Below are positions 37,354-46,144 of a stretch of 64,000 nt of DNA, one piece after another (the stretch's first letter is position 1; each line of letters begins with the position of its first letter). Under the pieces are notes generated by a model. That model saw only the letters and a program-made list of their open reading frames with translations, had not been told where the DNA came from and ran no database searches. The stretch is from Novosphingobium terrae (GTDB lineage Bacteria > Pseudomonadota > Alphaproteobacteria > Sphingomonadales > Sphingomonadaceae): positions 2,356,001 through 2,420,000 of the forward strand of contig NZ_JABVZR010000001.1 of the NCBI RefSeq assembly GCF_017163935.1, read 5' to 3'. Both the position numbers and the translations under genes were made by a program.

Positions 37354-37410
37354 ATGTCTCATGGTTCAGCAGAGAGGTCGGCAACCCGCATCGCGGAGCA
37401 TTATCGCTGA
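37354..37410 (+). CDS. Tiny ORF, 18 residues, possible leader peptide or small protein
   Basis: The peptide (ATG 37354, TGA 37408-37410) is polar and slightly basic (Ser, Arg, His-rich) with no membrane character. The start is supported by the strongest ribosome-binding site in the window. The frame is also open from ATG 37237, which has AAAGGAG nine bases upstream and would give 57 residues of Arg/Ser-rich sequence. A hairpin follows 56 bases later. Function unknown; it could equally be part of a structured small RNA that happens to contain an anti-16S sequence. Confidence 0.4.
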   Translation: MSHGSAERSATRIAEHYR

Positions 37411-37465
37411 GTTTCGATTAAGCGATAAAGGCTTCGTGGCGGCACTTTCTGGCCGCTGACCATGC

Positions 37466-37502
37466 GAAGGGCTGTGATGGTGACGGGCCATCGCAGCCCT
37501 TC
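37466..37502 (+). terminator. Strong hairpin, likely terminator of the tiny-ORF transcript
   Basis: GAAGGGCTGTGATGG (37466-37480) pairs along its full 15 bases, with one G-T wobble, with CCATCGCAGCCCTTC (37488-37502); the loop is TGACGGG. The tail TCATTT is only weakly T-rich. Confidence 0.55.
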
Positions 37503-37716
37503 TCATTTGGGCAAAGAGTTTGTTTGCAAATCCGGCGAAAGCGCATTTTCCAAACACCCCCTGAGTCATTGTTTCCTGCGTGAAACTGCCATCTTTGCCC
37601 CCTGATCGCCCTGTGCTAGATCAGAAGCTTCGTGCATTTTTATGTCTCAAGACTTGCTCTGGGTGAAATTTTAGTACAAAGAGCCACCCATCCGAGTCCC
37701 CCAAGGAGTAACCATC

Positions 37717-38811
37717 ATGGCGAGTGCCGCCGAACTGACCATCACCCCCCTGCCTCACCCTGCCCCCACCCCGGCGGATGTGCGCGCGGCTGTGCTGGCC
37801 AACCCCGGTTTCGGCACCAATTTCACCGACCATATGGTGACCATCGAATGGACCGAGGGCAAGGGCTGGCATGATGCCGTGATCGGCCCGCGCGGCCCCA
37901 TCCCGCTCGATCCGGCGGCCAGCGTGCTGCATTACGCGCAGGAAATCTTCGAAGGCCTCAAGGCCTACAGCCATGCCGATGGCGCCATCGCCATGTTCCG
38001 CCCCGAGGCCAATGCCGCGCGCTTCAACGAGAGCGCCAAGCGCCTCGCCATGCCCACGCTGCCCGAAGAACTCTTCGTCGAGGCGATCAAGACGCTGGTG
38101 CTGGCCGACCGCGACTGGATTCCGCAGCAGGATGGCGCCTCGCTCTATCTGCGCCCCTTCATGATCGCCACCGAGGCGTTCCTCGGCGTGCGCCCGGCCA
38201 AGAACTACAAGTTCATCGTGATCGCCTCGCCCGCCGGCAATTACTTCAAGTCGGGCGCGCCCGCCGTGTCGATCTGGGTCAGCCAGTATACCCGCGCGGC
38301 GCCGGGCGGCACGGGCGCGGCCAAGTGCGGCGGTAACTATGCCGCCAGCCTCGTCCCGCAGGCCGAGGCCATGGCGCTGGGCCACGATCAGGTCGTCTTC
38401 CTCGATGCCGCCGAGCATAAGTGGATCGAGGAACTGGGCGGCATGAACCTCTACTTCGTCTTCGAGGACGGTTCGCTGATCACGCCGCCACTCTCGGGCA
38501 CGATCCTGCCGGGCATCACCCGCGATTCGATCCTTGCGCTCGCGCGCGAGGAAGGCCTGACCGTCCGCGAGGAGCGCTACAGCATCGACCAGTGGCGCGC
38601 TGACGCCGCCTCGGGCAAGCTGCTCGAAACCTTCGCATGCGGCACGGCGGCGGTGGTCACGCCGGTGGGCAAGGTGTCGGACACTGACAGCAGCTTCACC
38701 ATCGGCACCGGCGGCCCCGGCCAGACGACCGGCAAGCTGAAGGAACGCCTTGTCGCCATCCAGCGCGGGCAGGCTCCGGACACGCATGGCTGGGTGAAGA
38801 AGCTGGCCTAA
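37717..38811 (+). CDS. ilvE: Branched-chain amino acid aminotransferase
   Basis: A 364-residue class IV PLP aminotransferase for the last step of Leu, Ile and Val synthesis (and the first of their breakdown). Family marks are LHYAQEIFEGLKAY (about 69-82), FRPEANAARFN, YLRPFM, RAAPGGTGAAKCGGNYAAS (about 192-210) and LSGTILPGITR. AAGGAG lies nine bases before the ATG. It is a single-gene unit. Confidence 0.95.
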   Translation: MASAAELTITPLPHPAPTPADVRAAVLANPGFGTNFTDHMVTIEWTEGKGWHDAVIGPRGPIPLDPAASVLHYAQEIFEGLKAYSHADGAIAMFRPEANAARFNESAKRLAMPTLPEELFVEAIKTLVLADRDWIPQQDGASLYLRPFMIATEAFLGVRPAKNYKFIVIASPAGNYFKSGAPAVSIWVSQYTRAAPGGTGAAKCGGNYAASLVPQAEAMALGHDQVVFLDAAEHKWIEELGGMNLYFVFEDGSLITPPLSGTILPGITRDSILALAREEGLTVREERYSIDQWRADAASGKLLETFACGTAAVVTPVGKVSDTDSSFTIGTGGPGQTTGKLKERLVAIQRGQAPDTHGWVKKLA

Positions 38812-38943
38812 ACGCTTCTGCACGCCGGGATTATTTCGGCGCGGCGATCTATTATCGATTCGCATAAGGCGTCCCTCTGGCAAGGCCGGTTGGGGCGCCT
38901 TATCTGTTCACCGACAATGCCCCCCAACAGGAGTGCCCACCCG

Positions 38944-39807
38944 GTGACAGAGACTTACACGCCCCCCAAAGTCTGGACATGGGACAACAAGCCCGGCGTT
39001 TCCGCCGCCGCGCTCAACCGTCCCGTCGCGGGCGCCACGCATGAGAAGGAGCTGCCGGTCGGCGAGCATGCCTTCCAGCTTTATTCGCTGGGCACGCCCA
39101 ACGGCCAGAAAGCGACGATCATGCTGGAAGAGCTGATCGAGGCCGGTCACGACGCCGAATATGACGCGTGGTTTATCGGCATCGGCGATGGCGACCAGTT
39201 CGGCAGCGGCTTTGTTGACATCAACCCCAACTCCAAGATCCCGGCCCTGCTCGACCGTTCCGGTCCCGAGCCGGTGCGGGTCTTCGAATCGGGTTCGATC
39301 CTGGTGCATCTGGCCGAAAAATTCGGCGCCTTCCTGCCCACCAGCGGCAAGGCCCGCACCGAGACGTTCAACTGGCTGATGTGGCAGATGGGCTCGGCCC
39401 CCTTTATCGGCGGCGGCTTCGGGCATTTCTACTTCTACGCGCCCGAGAAGATCGAATATGCCATCAACCGCTATGCGATGGAAACCAAGCGCCTGCTGGA
39501 CGTGGCTGACCGCCGTCTGGCCGAGAGCCGCTTCCTGGCGGGCGATGACTACACCATCGCCGATATGGCCACCTTCGGCTGGTTCCGCGGGCTGATCCAG
39601 GGCGATGCCTATGGCGAGGCCAAGGAGTTCCTCTCCACGCAGGACTACACTCATGTGAACCGCTGGGTGGCCGAGATCGACGCCCGCCCCGGCACGCGCC
39701 GTGGCCGCTTCGTCAACAAGCCAAGCGGCGGTTTGCGGGAGCGTCATTCTCCGGCGGATTTCGAAGCGCTCGATCCCGCGTTGCTGGCCAGAACCGTACC
39801 CGCGTAA
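38944..39807 (+). CDS. yghU: Glutathione-dependent disulfide-bond oxidoreductase (YghU-type GST)
   Basis: A 287-residue glutathione transferase-like enzyme that reduces disulfides with two bound glutathiones. The sequence follows E. coli YghU almost word for word: KVWTWD, NRPVAGATHEKELPVG, LYSLGTPNGQK, IGDGDQFGSGFVDINPNSKIPAL, ESGSILVHLAEKFG, GGGFGHFY. The GTG at 38944 gives the YghU N-terminus and has AGGAG upstream; ATG 38917 is a poorer choice. The next feature is a tRNA on the other strand. Confidence 0.93.
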   Translation: MTETYTPPKVWTWDNKPGVSAAALNRPVAGATHEKELPVGEHAFQLYSLGTPNGQKATIMLEELIEAGHDAEYDAWFIGIGDGDQFGSGFVDINPNSKIPALLDRSGPEPVRVFESGSILVHLAEKFGAFLPTSGKARTETFNWLMWQMGSAPFIGGGFGHFYFYAPEKIEYAINRYAMETKRLLDVADRRLAESRFLAGDDYTIADMATFGWFRGLIQGDAYGEAKEFLSTQDYTHVNRWVAEIDARPGTRRGRFVNKPSGGLRERHSPADFEALDPALLARTVPA

Positions 39808-39841
39808 CGGCAGTTCACAAACAACGATCATGTCAGGAAAT

Positions 39842-39916
39842 TGGCTGGGGCGGGAGGATTCGAACCTCCGCGTGGCGGTACCAAAAACCGCTGCCTTACC
39901 GCTTGGCTACGCCCCA
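39842..39916 (-). tRNA. tRNA-Gln (anticodon TTG)
   Basis: Read on the minus strand it folds as a standard tRNA: acceptor arms TGGGGCG and CGCCCCA, anticodon stem GCGGT/ACCGC around loop TTTTGGT with anticodon TTG, T-arm GGAGGTTCGAATCCTCC, discriminator G and an encoded 3' CCA. 75 bases including CCA. Confidence 0.97.
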
Positions 39917-39978
39917 GCATTCGTGCCCGCTCCGGGGCCGAGGACGCGCGCTTTGCCGTATTTGGTTTCGCGGGGCAA

Positions 39979-40014
39979 GAGGGGAGACGGGATTTTTTCA
40001 CCCCGTTTCCCCTC
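39979..40014 (-). terminator. Hairpin between the alpha/beta hydrolase and tRNA-Gln
   Basis: Thirteen-base stem: GAGGGGAGACGGG (39979-39991) with CCCGTTTCCCCTC (40002-40014), one G-T wobble, loop of ten. It lies 56 bases after the hydrolase stop on the same strand. There is no T-run on the minus-strand exit, so termination is only likely, not certain. Confidence 0.45.
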
Positions 40015-40069
40015 CTCATTCTGAAAAACGTTCCGGATAACAACCTTGAGCGCCGGTCCGCGCCGGGCC

Positions 40070-40846
40070 TTAAGCGGCGTCCAGCCAGTCGCGCAGCAAA
40101 GCGTTGGTGTCCTCGGGCTTTTCCAGTGCCGCCATATGGCCGCATTCGCGCACCAGATGGAAGGTGGAGCCGGCAATCGCCTCATGCATCTCCAGCGCGT
40201 GAGAGACCGGCGTCACGCGGTCATCATCGCCCACCACGATCATCGTGGGCACGGTGATACCGGGCAGCACCGTGCTGAAATCGGGCCGGGTGAGGATGGC
40301 ATTCTGCTGGCGAAGGAAAGCATCGCCCCCCACGCGCGAGGCCATGCTGCGCATCTGGCTGCCCACCTGCGTTTCCATCTGCGAGCGATGGATCAGATTG
40401 CCCAGCAGCCCATGGGTGATCCCCACGAACTTGCCGCGCTTCAGCGATTCCATGCCCGCCCGGCGCTGCGCCGCGCGCTCGGCGGTGTCGGCCCGCGCGC
40501 TGGTATCGACCAGCGCCAGCCGGGCCACACGCTCGGGCGCCTGCCGCATGATTTCCAGCGCGACATAGCCCCCCATCGACAGGCCAACCAGCGAGAAGCG
40601 CGCAGGCGCCGCCGCCAGAGTGCGGCGCGCCATGGCCTCGATCGTGTCGTCCAGCGTCAGGTTCGCGATCATCGGCGCGCAGACATCGGCCAGCGCCTCG
40701 ACCTGGTTCTGCCACAGGCTCTGGTCACAGAGCAGGCCGGGCAGGAAGACGGTTGGTTCCAGCTTCGCGCTGGTGTCGTTCGCGGCACCCGTCACGGCAG
40801 GGGCGAAAGACGGGTAAGCCGGGGAAAGCATGGTGGAACTGTGCAT
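40070..40846 (-). CDS. Alpha/beta hydrolase
   Basis: A 258-residue serine hydrolase. The nucleophile elbow is GLSMGG with S90, the acid is the GDDDRVTP aspartate and the base the His in RECGHMAALE. A PGLLCD oxyanion-loop word sits near residue 36. The closest general type is the esterase/lactonase (PcaD/RutD-like) group; the substrate cannot be set. ATG 40846 has GGAGG seven bases upstream. It is divergent from a LysR gene across 86 bases and is a good candidate target of it. Confidence 0.82.
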   Translation of the reverse strand: MHSSTMLSPAYPSFAPAVTGAANDTSAKLEPTVFLPGLLCDQSLWQNQVEALADVCAPMIANLTLDDTIEAMARRTLAAAPARFSLVGLSMGGYVALEIMRQAPERVARLALVDTSARADTAERAAQRRAGMESLKRGKFVGITHGLLGNLIHRSQMETQVGSQMRSMASRVGGDAFLRQQNAILTRPDFSTVLPGITVPTMIVVGDDDRVTPVSHALEMHEAIAGSTFHLVRECGHMAALEKPEDTNALLRDWLDAA

Positions 40847-40889
40847 TTTCAACCTCCGCCCCCGATTTGGCGTTGCACTTGCCATTTGT

Positions 40890-40911
40890 CCAATACATGA
40901 AAGACGCGATT
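40890..40911. promoter_or_regulatory. Candidate LysR-type operator
   Basis: CAAT (40890) and ATTG (40908-40911) form an interrupted dyad with 14 bases between, in the divergent hydrolase/LysR region where LysR proteins usually bind (T-N11-A type sites). This is a pattern guess only. Confidence 0.3.
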
Positions 40912-40932
40912 GCTATACGCTGGAGGTATGGA

Positions 40933-41817
40933 GTGGAGCTAAGGCATATCCGCTATTTCCTGACCGTGGCCGAGGAAGGCAACTTCACCCGCGCCGCGCA
41001 GAAGCTGGGGATCAGCCAGCCGCCGCTCAGCTCGCAGATCAAGGCGCTGGAAGAGGCACTGGGCGCGCAGCTGTTCCACCGCATCCCGCAAGGCGCCGAG
41101 CTGACCATCGCGGGCAAGGTGTTTCGCGATCGCATCGCCGCCATTCCCGACCTCATTGCCGCCGCGGTGCGCGATACGCAGCGCGCCGCCAAGGGCGAAA
41201 CGGGCTCGGTGCGCGTGGGCTTTACCGGATCGGCGGCCTTCAACCACCGTGTGCCCAACACCATCCGCACCTTCCGCCGCAAATTCCCCGAGGTGGAATT
41301 GAGCCTGAGCGAAGACAATTCGCAGGGCCTAGTCACCGCCCTGCTGGCCGGCACGCTGGACGTGGCCTTTATCCGCCCGACATCGGTGGATCACACCGGC
41401 CTGCGCATCTATCCGCTGGAGGAGGAGCCGCTGATCGTCGCCCTGCCTTCCTCGCGCGTGCCGCCCGGCGATCCGGTGCGGCTGCTCGATCTGGCGCAGG
41501 AGCCGCTGATCGTCACGCCGCGCAGCCTGGGGCCGACCCTGTTCGACGAAACTTTGGCCCTGTGCCGCAAAGCCGGTTTCGAGCCTATTTTGGGGCAATC
41601 CGCGCCTCAGGTTGCCTCGGTTCTGGCGCTGGTGGCCGCGGAAATCGGCTTTGCCCTGGTGCCGGATTCGATGCGCGATACCTCGCTGCGCGGTGTCAGC
41701 TATTATGCGCTGGAGGAGACGGCTTCGGTGACGCTGGCTCTGGCGCTCCGCTCGGAGGAATATGCCCCCGCCGTGCTGGCCTTCACCGCCGAAAGCCGCT
41801 TTCCCGAGCATGATTGA
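40933..41817 (+). CDS. LysR family transcriptional regulator (CatR/BenM-like)
   Basis: A 294-residue LTTR. The winged-helix reads ELRHIRYFLTVAEEGNFTRAAQKLGISQPPLSSQIKALEE, followed by a PBP2-type effector domain starting at VRVGFTG. The motif order FNHRVP, VELSLSEDNS and DVAFIRP matches the CatR/ClcR/BenM branch, which sense aromatic catabolites. GTG 40933 is supported by GGAGG six bases upstream. It faces the hydrolase gene. Confidence 0.85.
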   Translation: MELRHIRYFLTVAEEGNFTRAAQKLGISQPPLSSQIKALEEALGAQLFHRIPQGAELTIAGKVFRDRIAAIPDLIAAAVRDTQRAAKGETGSVRVGFTGSAAFNHRVPNTIRTFRRKFPEVELSLSEDNSQGLVTALLAGTLDVAFIRPTSVDHTGLRIYPLEEEPLIVALPSSRVPPGDPVRLLDLAQEPLIVTPRSLGPTLFDETLALCRKAGFEPILGQSAPQVASVLALVAAEIGFALVPDSMRDTSLRGVSYYALEETASVTLALALRSEEYAPAVLAFTAESRFPEHD

Positions 41818-41884
41818 TGGCCATCGCCACCCCGGTGCCTTATGGCAGCCTCAAGCGTTTGCACCTTCAGGAGGGCCACGTGCC

Positions 41885-42466
41885 ATGACCAATCCGCCCG
41901 AGGCCATCATCGGCCTGACGCTGAACGAGATCGCCAGGCTCGCCGATGAGGGCAAGCTGCCCCCGGTCGAAAACTGGAACCCGCCCCATTGCGGTGACAG
42001 CGCCATGCGTATTCTGGCCGATGGCACATGGCTGCATGAGGGTTCCCCCATCGGGCGCCCGGCCATGGTGCGCCTGTTCTCGACCGTGCTGCGCCGCGAG
42101 GAGGATGGCAGCCATGTGCTGGTCACGCCGGTGGAGAAGCTGTCGATCGCGGTCGAGGATGCGCCCTTTGTGGTGGTCGAGATGAAAAGCGAGGGCGAAG
42201 GCAAAGAACGGCGTCTGGCCTTCCGCACGCATGTCGGCGATCTGGTGGTGGCCGGGCCGGATCATCGGCTCAGCCTTGAGGACCGGGGCCATGGCGCGCG
42301 GCTCTATCTGCATGTGCGCGGGGGGCTGGATGCGCTGATCGGGCGCCCGGTCTATTACGAACTGGCCAATCTGGCGCTGGATGAAACGGCCTCTCCTGAT
42401 GGCACCATCGGCCTGTGGAGCGAGGGCACCTTCTTCAGTCTGGGCATGCCGGTTCAGGAACCGTAA
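41885..42466 (+). CDS. DUF1285 protein
   Basis: A 193-residue protein of unknown function. It has the DUF1285 features P-VE-W-PP-CGD (PVENWNPPHCGDSAMRI, about 27-43), IGRPAMVRLFSTVLRRE, PVEKLSIAVEDAPF and a GLWSEGTFFSLG tail. GGAGG lies ten bases upstream of the ATG. Its last 13 bases overlap the end of the convergent LysR gene. Confidence 0.85.
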   Translation: MTNPPEAIIGLTLNEIARLADEGKLPPVENWNPPHCGDSAMRILADGTWLHEGSPIGRPAMVRLFSTVLRREEDGSHVLVTPVEKLSIAVEDAPFVVVEMKSEGEGKERRLAFRTHVGDLVVAGPDHRLSLEDRGHGARLYLHVRGGLDALIGRPVYYELANLALDETASPDGTIGLWSEGTFFSLGMPVQEP

Positions 42467-43341
42467 GCGTCGAAACAGGCCACCAGATGGTCGAAGACGG
42501 CGCGCACGCGCGGCACATGACGCAGATCCTCATGGGTGACGATCCATGTCTCCAGAGGCGCAATCGACAGATCGGGCAGCACCGCGCGCAAGGCCGGATC
42601 ACGCTGCCCCAGCGGTGTCTGCATCACCGCAATGCCCAGACCCGCGCGCGCTGCAGCCAGTTGCGCGGGATGGGAGTCGGTGCGGATGGTCACGCGGTCA
42701 TGGGGCAGATCGGGAAACAGCTGCGCCATATAGGTTTGGTCGGCAAGGCTGCGGTCCGGGCCGATGATATCGTGGGTGTTGAGATCGGCCAGTGTGCGGG
42801 GCATGCCCCGCCGCGCCAGATAGTCGCGATGAGCAAACAGGCCCAGCGGGATCGCCGGCACTTTGCGCGCCACCAGCGCCGCCTGCTTCGGCGGATGCAT
42901 GCGTACCGCCAGATCCACCTCCTGATCGAGCAGATTGGCCGAGGCATTGCTGGTCACGATCTCAAGGATCAAACCCGGATGCTTCTCGCGCAGAGAGGCG
43001 AGCATGGCGGGCAGCACCTCGATCCCCACCATATCGGAGACGCTGAGCCGCACCGCCCCCGCCACCTCTCCGGGCGGGGCCGAGGCGGCGCGGACAAAGG
43101 CCTCTGAGGCGCGGGCCATGGCGGCGGCGCTGTCTTTCAGCGCGCGGGCCTGCTCGGTCGGCACCAGCCCGCGCACGGAGCGGGTGAACAGCACCACACC
43201 CAGCGCCTGTTCCAGCGCCTCGATCCGCGCCCGCATCGTCGGCTGCGCCACGCCCATAGCCCGTGCGGCAGCGGAGAGGCTGCCCGCCTCAAGCACGGCA
43301 AGGAAAGCGCGCTGATCCTCCCAATCGATGATTTTGTTCAT
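42454..43341 (-). CDS. LysR family transcriptional regulator
   Basis: A 295-residue LTTR with the HTH WEDQRAFLAVLEAGSLSAAARAMGVAQPTMRARIEALEQ and a PBP2 effector domain starting near VRLSVSDMVG. It differs from the other LysR here and belongs to the CrgA/TrpI-like groups by its shape. AAAGG precedes ATG 43341. It is divergent from the NAD-binding gene across 89 bases that contain a palindrome. Confidence 0.85.
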   Translation of the reverse strand: MNKIIDWEDQRAFLAVLEAGSLSAAARAMGVAQPTMRARIEALEQALGVVLFTRSVRGLVPTEQARALKDSAAAMARASEAFVRAASAPPGEVAGAVRLSVSDMVGIEVLPAMLASLREKHPGLILEIVTSNASANLLDQEVDLAVRMHPPKQAALVARKVPAIPLGLFAHRDYLARRGMPRTLADLNTHDIIGPDRSLADQTYMAQLFPDLPHDRVTIRTDSHPAQLAAARAGLGIAVMQTPLGQRDPALRAVLPDLSIAPLETWIVTHEDLRHVPRVRAVFDHLVACFDAYGS

Positions 43342-43349
43342 CAAAAACC

Positions 43350-43364
43350 TTTCAGCTGATGAAA
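43350..43364. promoter_or_regulatory. Palindrome TTTCA-N5-TGAAA in a LysR/SDR divergent promoter
   Basis: TTTCA (43350-43354), GCTGA (43355-43359), TGAAA (43360-43364). It overlaps the ribosome-binding region of the LysR gene and faces the divergent target gene, so it could be an autoregulatory operator. Confidence 0.4.
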
Positions 43365-43430
43365 GCAATCAGGCAATTTTCTCTCGACTAGTCCCGAAGC
43401 ATATCTGGCGCAACAGCAAGGAGACAGGCG

Positions 43431-44378
43431 ATGCAAAGCGGGAAGAAAGCTCTGGTTCTGGGCGCGACAGGCGGGATCGGCGGAGAAACAACCACGGCAC
43501 TGCTGCGCCATGGTTGGCAGGTGGTGGCGATGGCGCGCGATCCCGCCAAAGGGGCGCTTGAAGGCGTCCATTGGGTGAAGGGCGATGCCATGGCCGCGGC
43601 GGATGTGTTGCGGGCGGCTCAGGGCGTTCAGGTGATTGTCCATGCGGTCAATCCGCCGGGCTATCGCGACTGGAACCGGCTGGTGCTGCCGATGATCGAC
43701 AACAGCATCGCGGCGGCTCGAGCCGTTGGCGCGCGGCTTGTTCTGCCCGGCACGGTCTACAATTACGGGCCTGACGCCTTTCCTGTGGTGCGGGAAGACG
43801 CTCCGCAGCACCCGCTCACCGAAAAAGGCCGCCTGCGCGCGGAGATGGAACGCCGGATGGAAGTCGCCAGCCATGATGGCGTGCCAGGGCTGATCCTGCG
43901 GATGGGCGATTTCTTCGGGCCGGTGCCGGGCAACAACTGGTTCGGTCAGGGGCTGGTGACGCCGGGCAAGCGGCTCGCTGCCATCACCAGCCCCGGCGCC
44001 AAGGGCATCGGCCATGGCTGGGCCTATCTGCCCGATGCCGCCGAGACCATCGCCCGCCTGCTGGACCGCGCCGACGATCTGGAACCCTTCGCCCGTTTCC
44101 ATTTTACCGGCCATTGGGATGCCGATGGCACCGCCATGATCGAGGCCATCCGCCATGCGCTGGGCCGCAAGCTGCCGGTGCGCCCCCTGCCCTGGTGGCT
44201 GCTGCGCCTTGCCGGGCTGTTTCAGGAAACCCCGCGCGAGATCGTCAAGATGCGCTATCTCTGGCAGCAGCCGCTGCGGCTCGACAACCGCAAGCTGGTC
44301 GGCTTTCTGGGCGAGGAACCTCATACGCCGCTGGAAGAGGCGGTGCGCGCCACGCTTCAGGCGCTCCATGTCGATTAA
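43431..44378 (+). CDS. NAD(P)-dependent epimerase/reductase-like protein (atypical SDR)
   Basis: A 315-residue Rossmann protein. The nucleotide site is LGATGGIGGE (about 10-19). The later words PGTVYNYGPD and GMGDFFGP (LILRMGDFFGPVP, about 162-174) fit the NAD-dependent epimerase/NmrA-like branch. Substrate unknown. AAGGAG lies nine bases before the ATG. The divergent LysR gene probably controls it. Confidence 0.8.
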   Translation: MQSGKKALVLGATGGIGGETTTALLRHGWQVVAMARDPAKGALEGVHWVKGDAMAAADVLRAAQGVQVIVHAVNPPGYRDWNRLVLPMIDNSIAAARAVGARLVLPGTVYNYGPDAFPVVREDAPQHPLTEKGRLRAEMERRMEVASHDGVPGLILRMGDFFGPVPGNNWFGQGLVTPGKRLAAITSPGAKGIGHGWAYLPDAAETIARLLDRADDLEPFARFHFTGHWDADGTAMIEAIRHALGRKLPVRPLPWWLLRLAGLFQETPREIVKMRYLWQQPLRLDNRKLVGFLGEEPHTPLEEAVRATLQALHVD

Positions 44379-44499
44379 AGGCGCAAAACAGGCAACTTAG
44401 CGCGGCCTCGCGGGTTATCTCACCAAAGGCGGCCCAAAGGTGATTGTGCCCGGTGTTGTCGCTTGCCCGCACCATCTATCCGCAAAGGATCGCCGCCAC

Positions 44500-46074
44500 G
44501 TGTCGACCGCACCCAAGCTGATCATCCGCAAGGCCCGGCTGAAGGACAGCCACGCCATCGCCGCCTTGTCAGAACGCGTTTACGGCCATGCGGGATCGAT
44601 GACGGAAGAACAGATCCGCGCCCAGATCAACAAATTCCCCGATGGCCAGCTGGTCGCCGAATATGAGGGGCAGATCGCGGGTCATTGCGCCACTTTCATC
44701 ATCTCCGAAAAGGTCGCGCTCAAACCCCACAGCTGGTTCGAGATCACCGGCAATGGCTATGCCTCCCGCCATGATCCGGATGGCGATGTGCTGTATGGGA
44801 TGGAGGTCTGCGTCGATGCGCGCTTCCGCCGGTTGCGCATCGGCCAGCGCTTCTACCGTGTGCGCCGGGAACTGTGCGAGCATTTCGAGCTGAAAGGCAT
44901 CGCCTTTGGCGGCCGCATGCCCGGCTATGCCCGCCGCCGCCGCGAATTTCCCGATCCCAAGGATTATCTGGAAGCGGTGCAGAACAAGCGCATCCGCGAC
45001 ACGGTCATCAATTTCCAGATGAACCAGGGCTATGAGCCGCTGCGCGTGCTGAAGGATTACCTGCCTGTCGACCATGAAAGCATGGGCCACGGCATCTTGA
45101 TGTATTGGGCCAACCCGCTGGCCCCTCAGGCGGTCAACACGCGCACGCTTGCGCCCCATGGCCGCCTGCCCGCCAGCGTGCGGATCGCCACGGTGCAGTT
45201 CCAGATGCGCCGCATCTCGGCCATCGAGGAATTCGAGGAGCAGGTCGAATATTTCATCGACGTCGCATCGGACTATAAGGCCGATTTCGTGCTGTTTCCC
45301 GAGTTGTTCACGCTGCAATTGCTGTCCATCGATGCGGGCAAGCTCTCGCCCATCGACGCGATCCGCAAGGTGGCCGCCTATCGGGACCGCTTCTGCGCCT
45401 TTATGGAAAGGATGGCGGTCAGCTACAACATCAACATCATCGGCGGATCGCATCCCACCCAGATCGAGAACGATCGCGGCAAGGAAGAAATCCGCAACAT
45501 CAGCTATGTCTTCCTACGCGACGGAGCGACCTTTTCTCAGGAAAAGCTGCATCCCACGCCATCGGAGGCGCGCTGGTGGAACATCAAGGGCGGCTATGGC
45601 GCCAATGCCATCCAGACCGACTGCGGCCCCATCGGCGTGATGATCTGCTACGATTCCGAATTCCCCGAACTCGCGCGCCATCTGGTCGATCAGGGGGCGC
45701 TGATGCTCTTCGTGCCCTTCTGCACCGATGAGCGGCGCGGCTATCTGCGCGTGCGCTATTGCTGCCATGCCCGCGCGGTGGAGAACCAGTGCTATGTCGC
45801 CATGTCGGGCGTGGTGGGCAATCTGCCCAATGTGGAGGCGATGGACATCCATTACGCCGAAAGCGCGATCCTGACCCCTTCCGACTTCCCTTTCGCCCGC
45901 GATGGCGTCGCCGCCGATACGGCGCCCAACACCGAGACCATCGCGATTGCCGATGTCTCGCTGGCCGATCTGCTGAAAAGCCGCCAATCGGGCGCAGTGC
46001 AGAATTTGAAGGACCGGCGTTTCGATCTCTACCGCGTGCATTGGAAGAAGATCCGGCAGCCCAAGCCCCAGTGA
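44500..46074 (+). CDS. Fused GNAT acetyltransferase / nitrilase-superfamily hydrolase
   Basis: A 524-residue two-domain enzyme. Residues 8-205 are a GNAT acetyltransferase (ME-VCVDARFRRLRIGQRFYR gives the CoA-binding region near 102-121). Residues 227-515 are a carbon-nitrogen hydrolase with the complete triad: E268 in FPELFT, K349 in EKLHPTPSE and C383 in MICYDSEFPE. Such fusions are known; the substrate is unknown. GTG 44500 has AAAGGA upstream and places the GNAT start correctly; GTG 44440 is less likely. Confidence 0.88.
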   Translation: MSTAPKLIIRKARLKDSHAIAALSERVYGHAGSMTEEQIRAQINKFPDGQLVAEYEGQIAGHCATFIISEKVALKPHSWFEITGNGYASRHDPDGDVLYGMEVCVDARFRRLRIGQRFYRVRRELCEHFELKGIAFGGRMPGYARRRREFPDPKDYLEAVQNKRIRDTVINFQMNQGYEPLRVLKDYLPVDHESMGHGILMYWANPLAPQAVNTRTLAPHGRLPASVRIATVQFQMRRISAIEEFEEQVEYFIDVASDYKADFVLFPELFTLQLLSIDAGKLSPIDAIRKVAAYRDRFCAFMERMAVSYNINIIGGSHPTQIENDRGKEEIRNISYVFLRDGATFSQEKLHPTPSEARWWNIKGGYGANAIQTDCGPIGVMICYDSEFPELARHLVDQGALMLFVPFCTDERRGYLRVRYCCHARAVENQCYVAMSGVVGNLPNVEAMDIHYAESAILTPSDFPFARDGVAADTAPNTETIAIADVSLADLLKSRQSGAVQNLKDRRFDLYRVHWKKIRQPKPQ

Positions 46075-46144
46075 CTTGTGGTGTCTTGAAATCTCCACAT
46101 CACACAGCTTTAGTGCGGCCCCTCACCCGTGGAGACTGCAGATC

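Larger units (their letters stand above)
37093..37716. other. Large intergenic region upstream of ilvE
   Basis: 624 bases without a conventional gene. It holds the tiny ORF at 37354-37410 behind a perfect anti-16S sequence, an alternative longer in-frame ORF from 37237, and the hairpin at 37466-37502. The last 90 bases before ilvE are AT-richer and probably hold its promoter. Confidence 0.5.
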
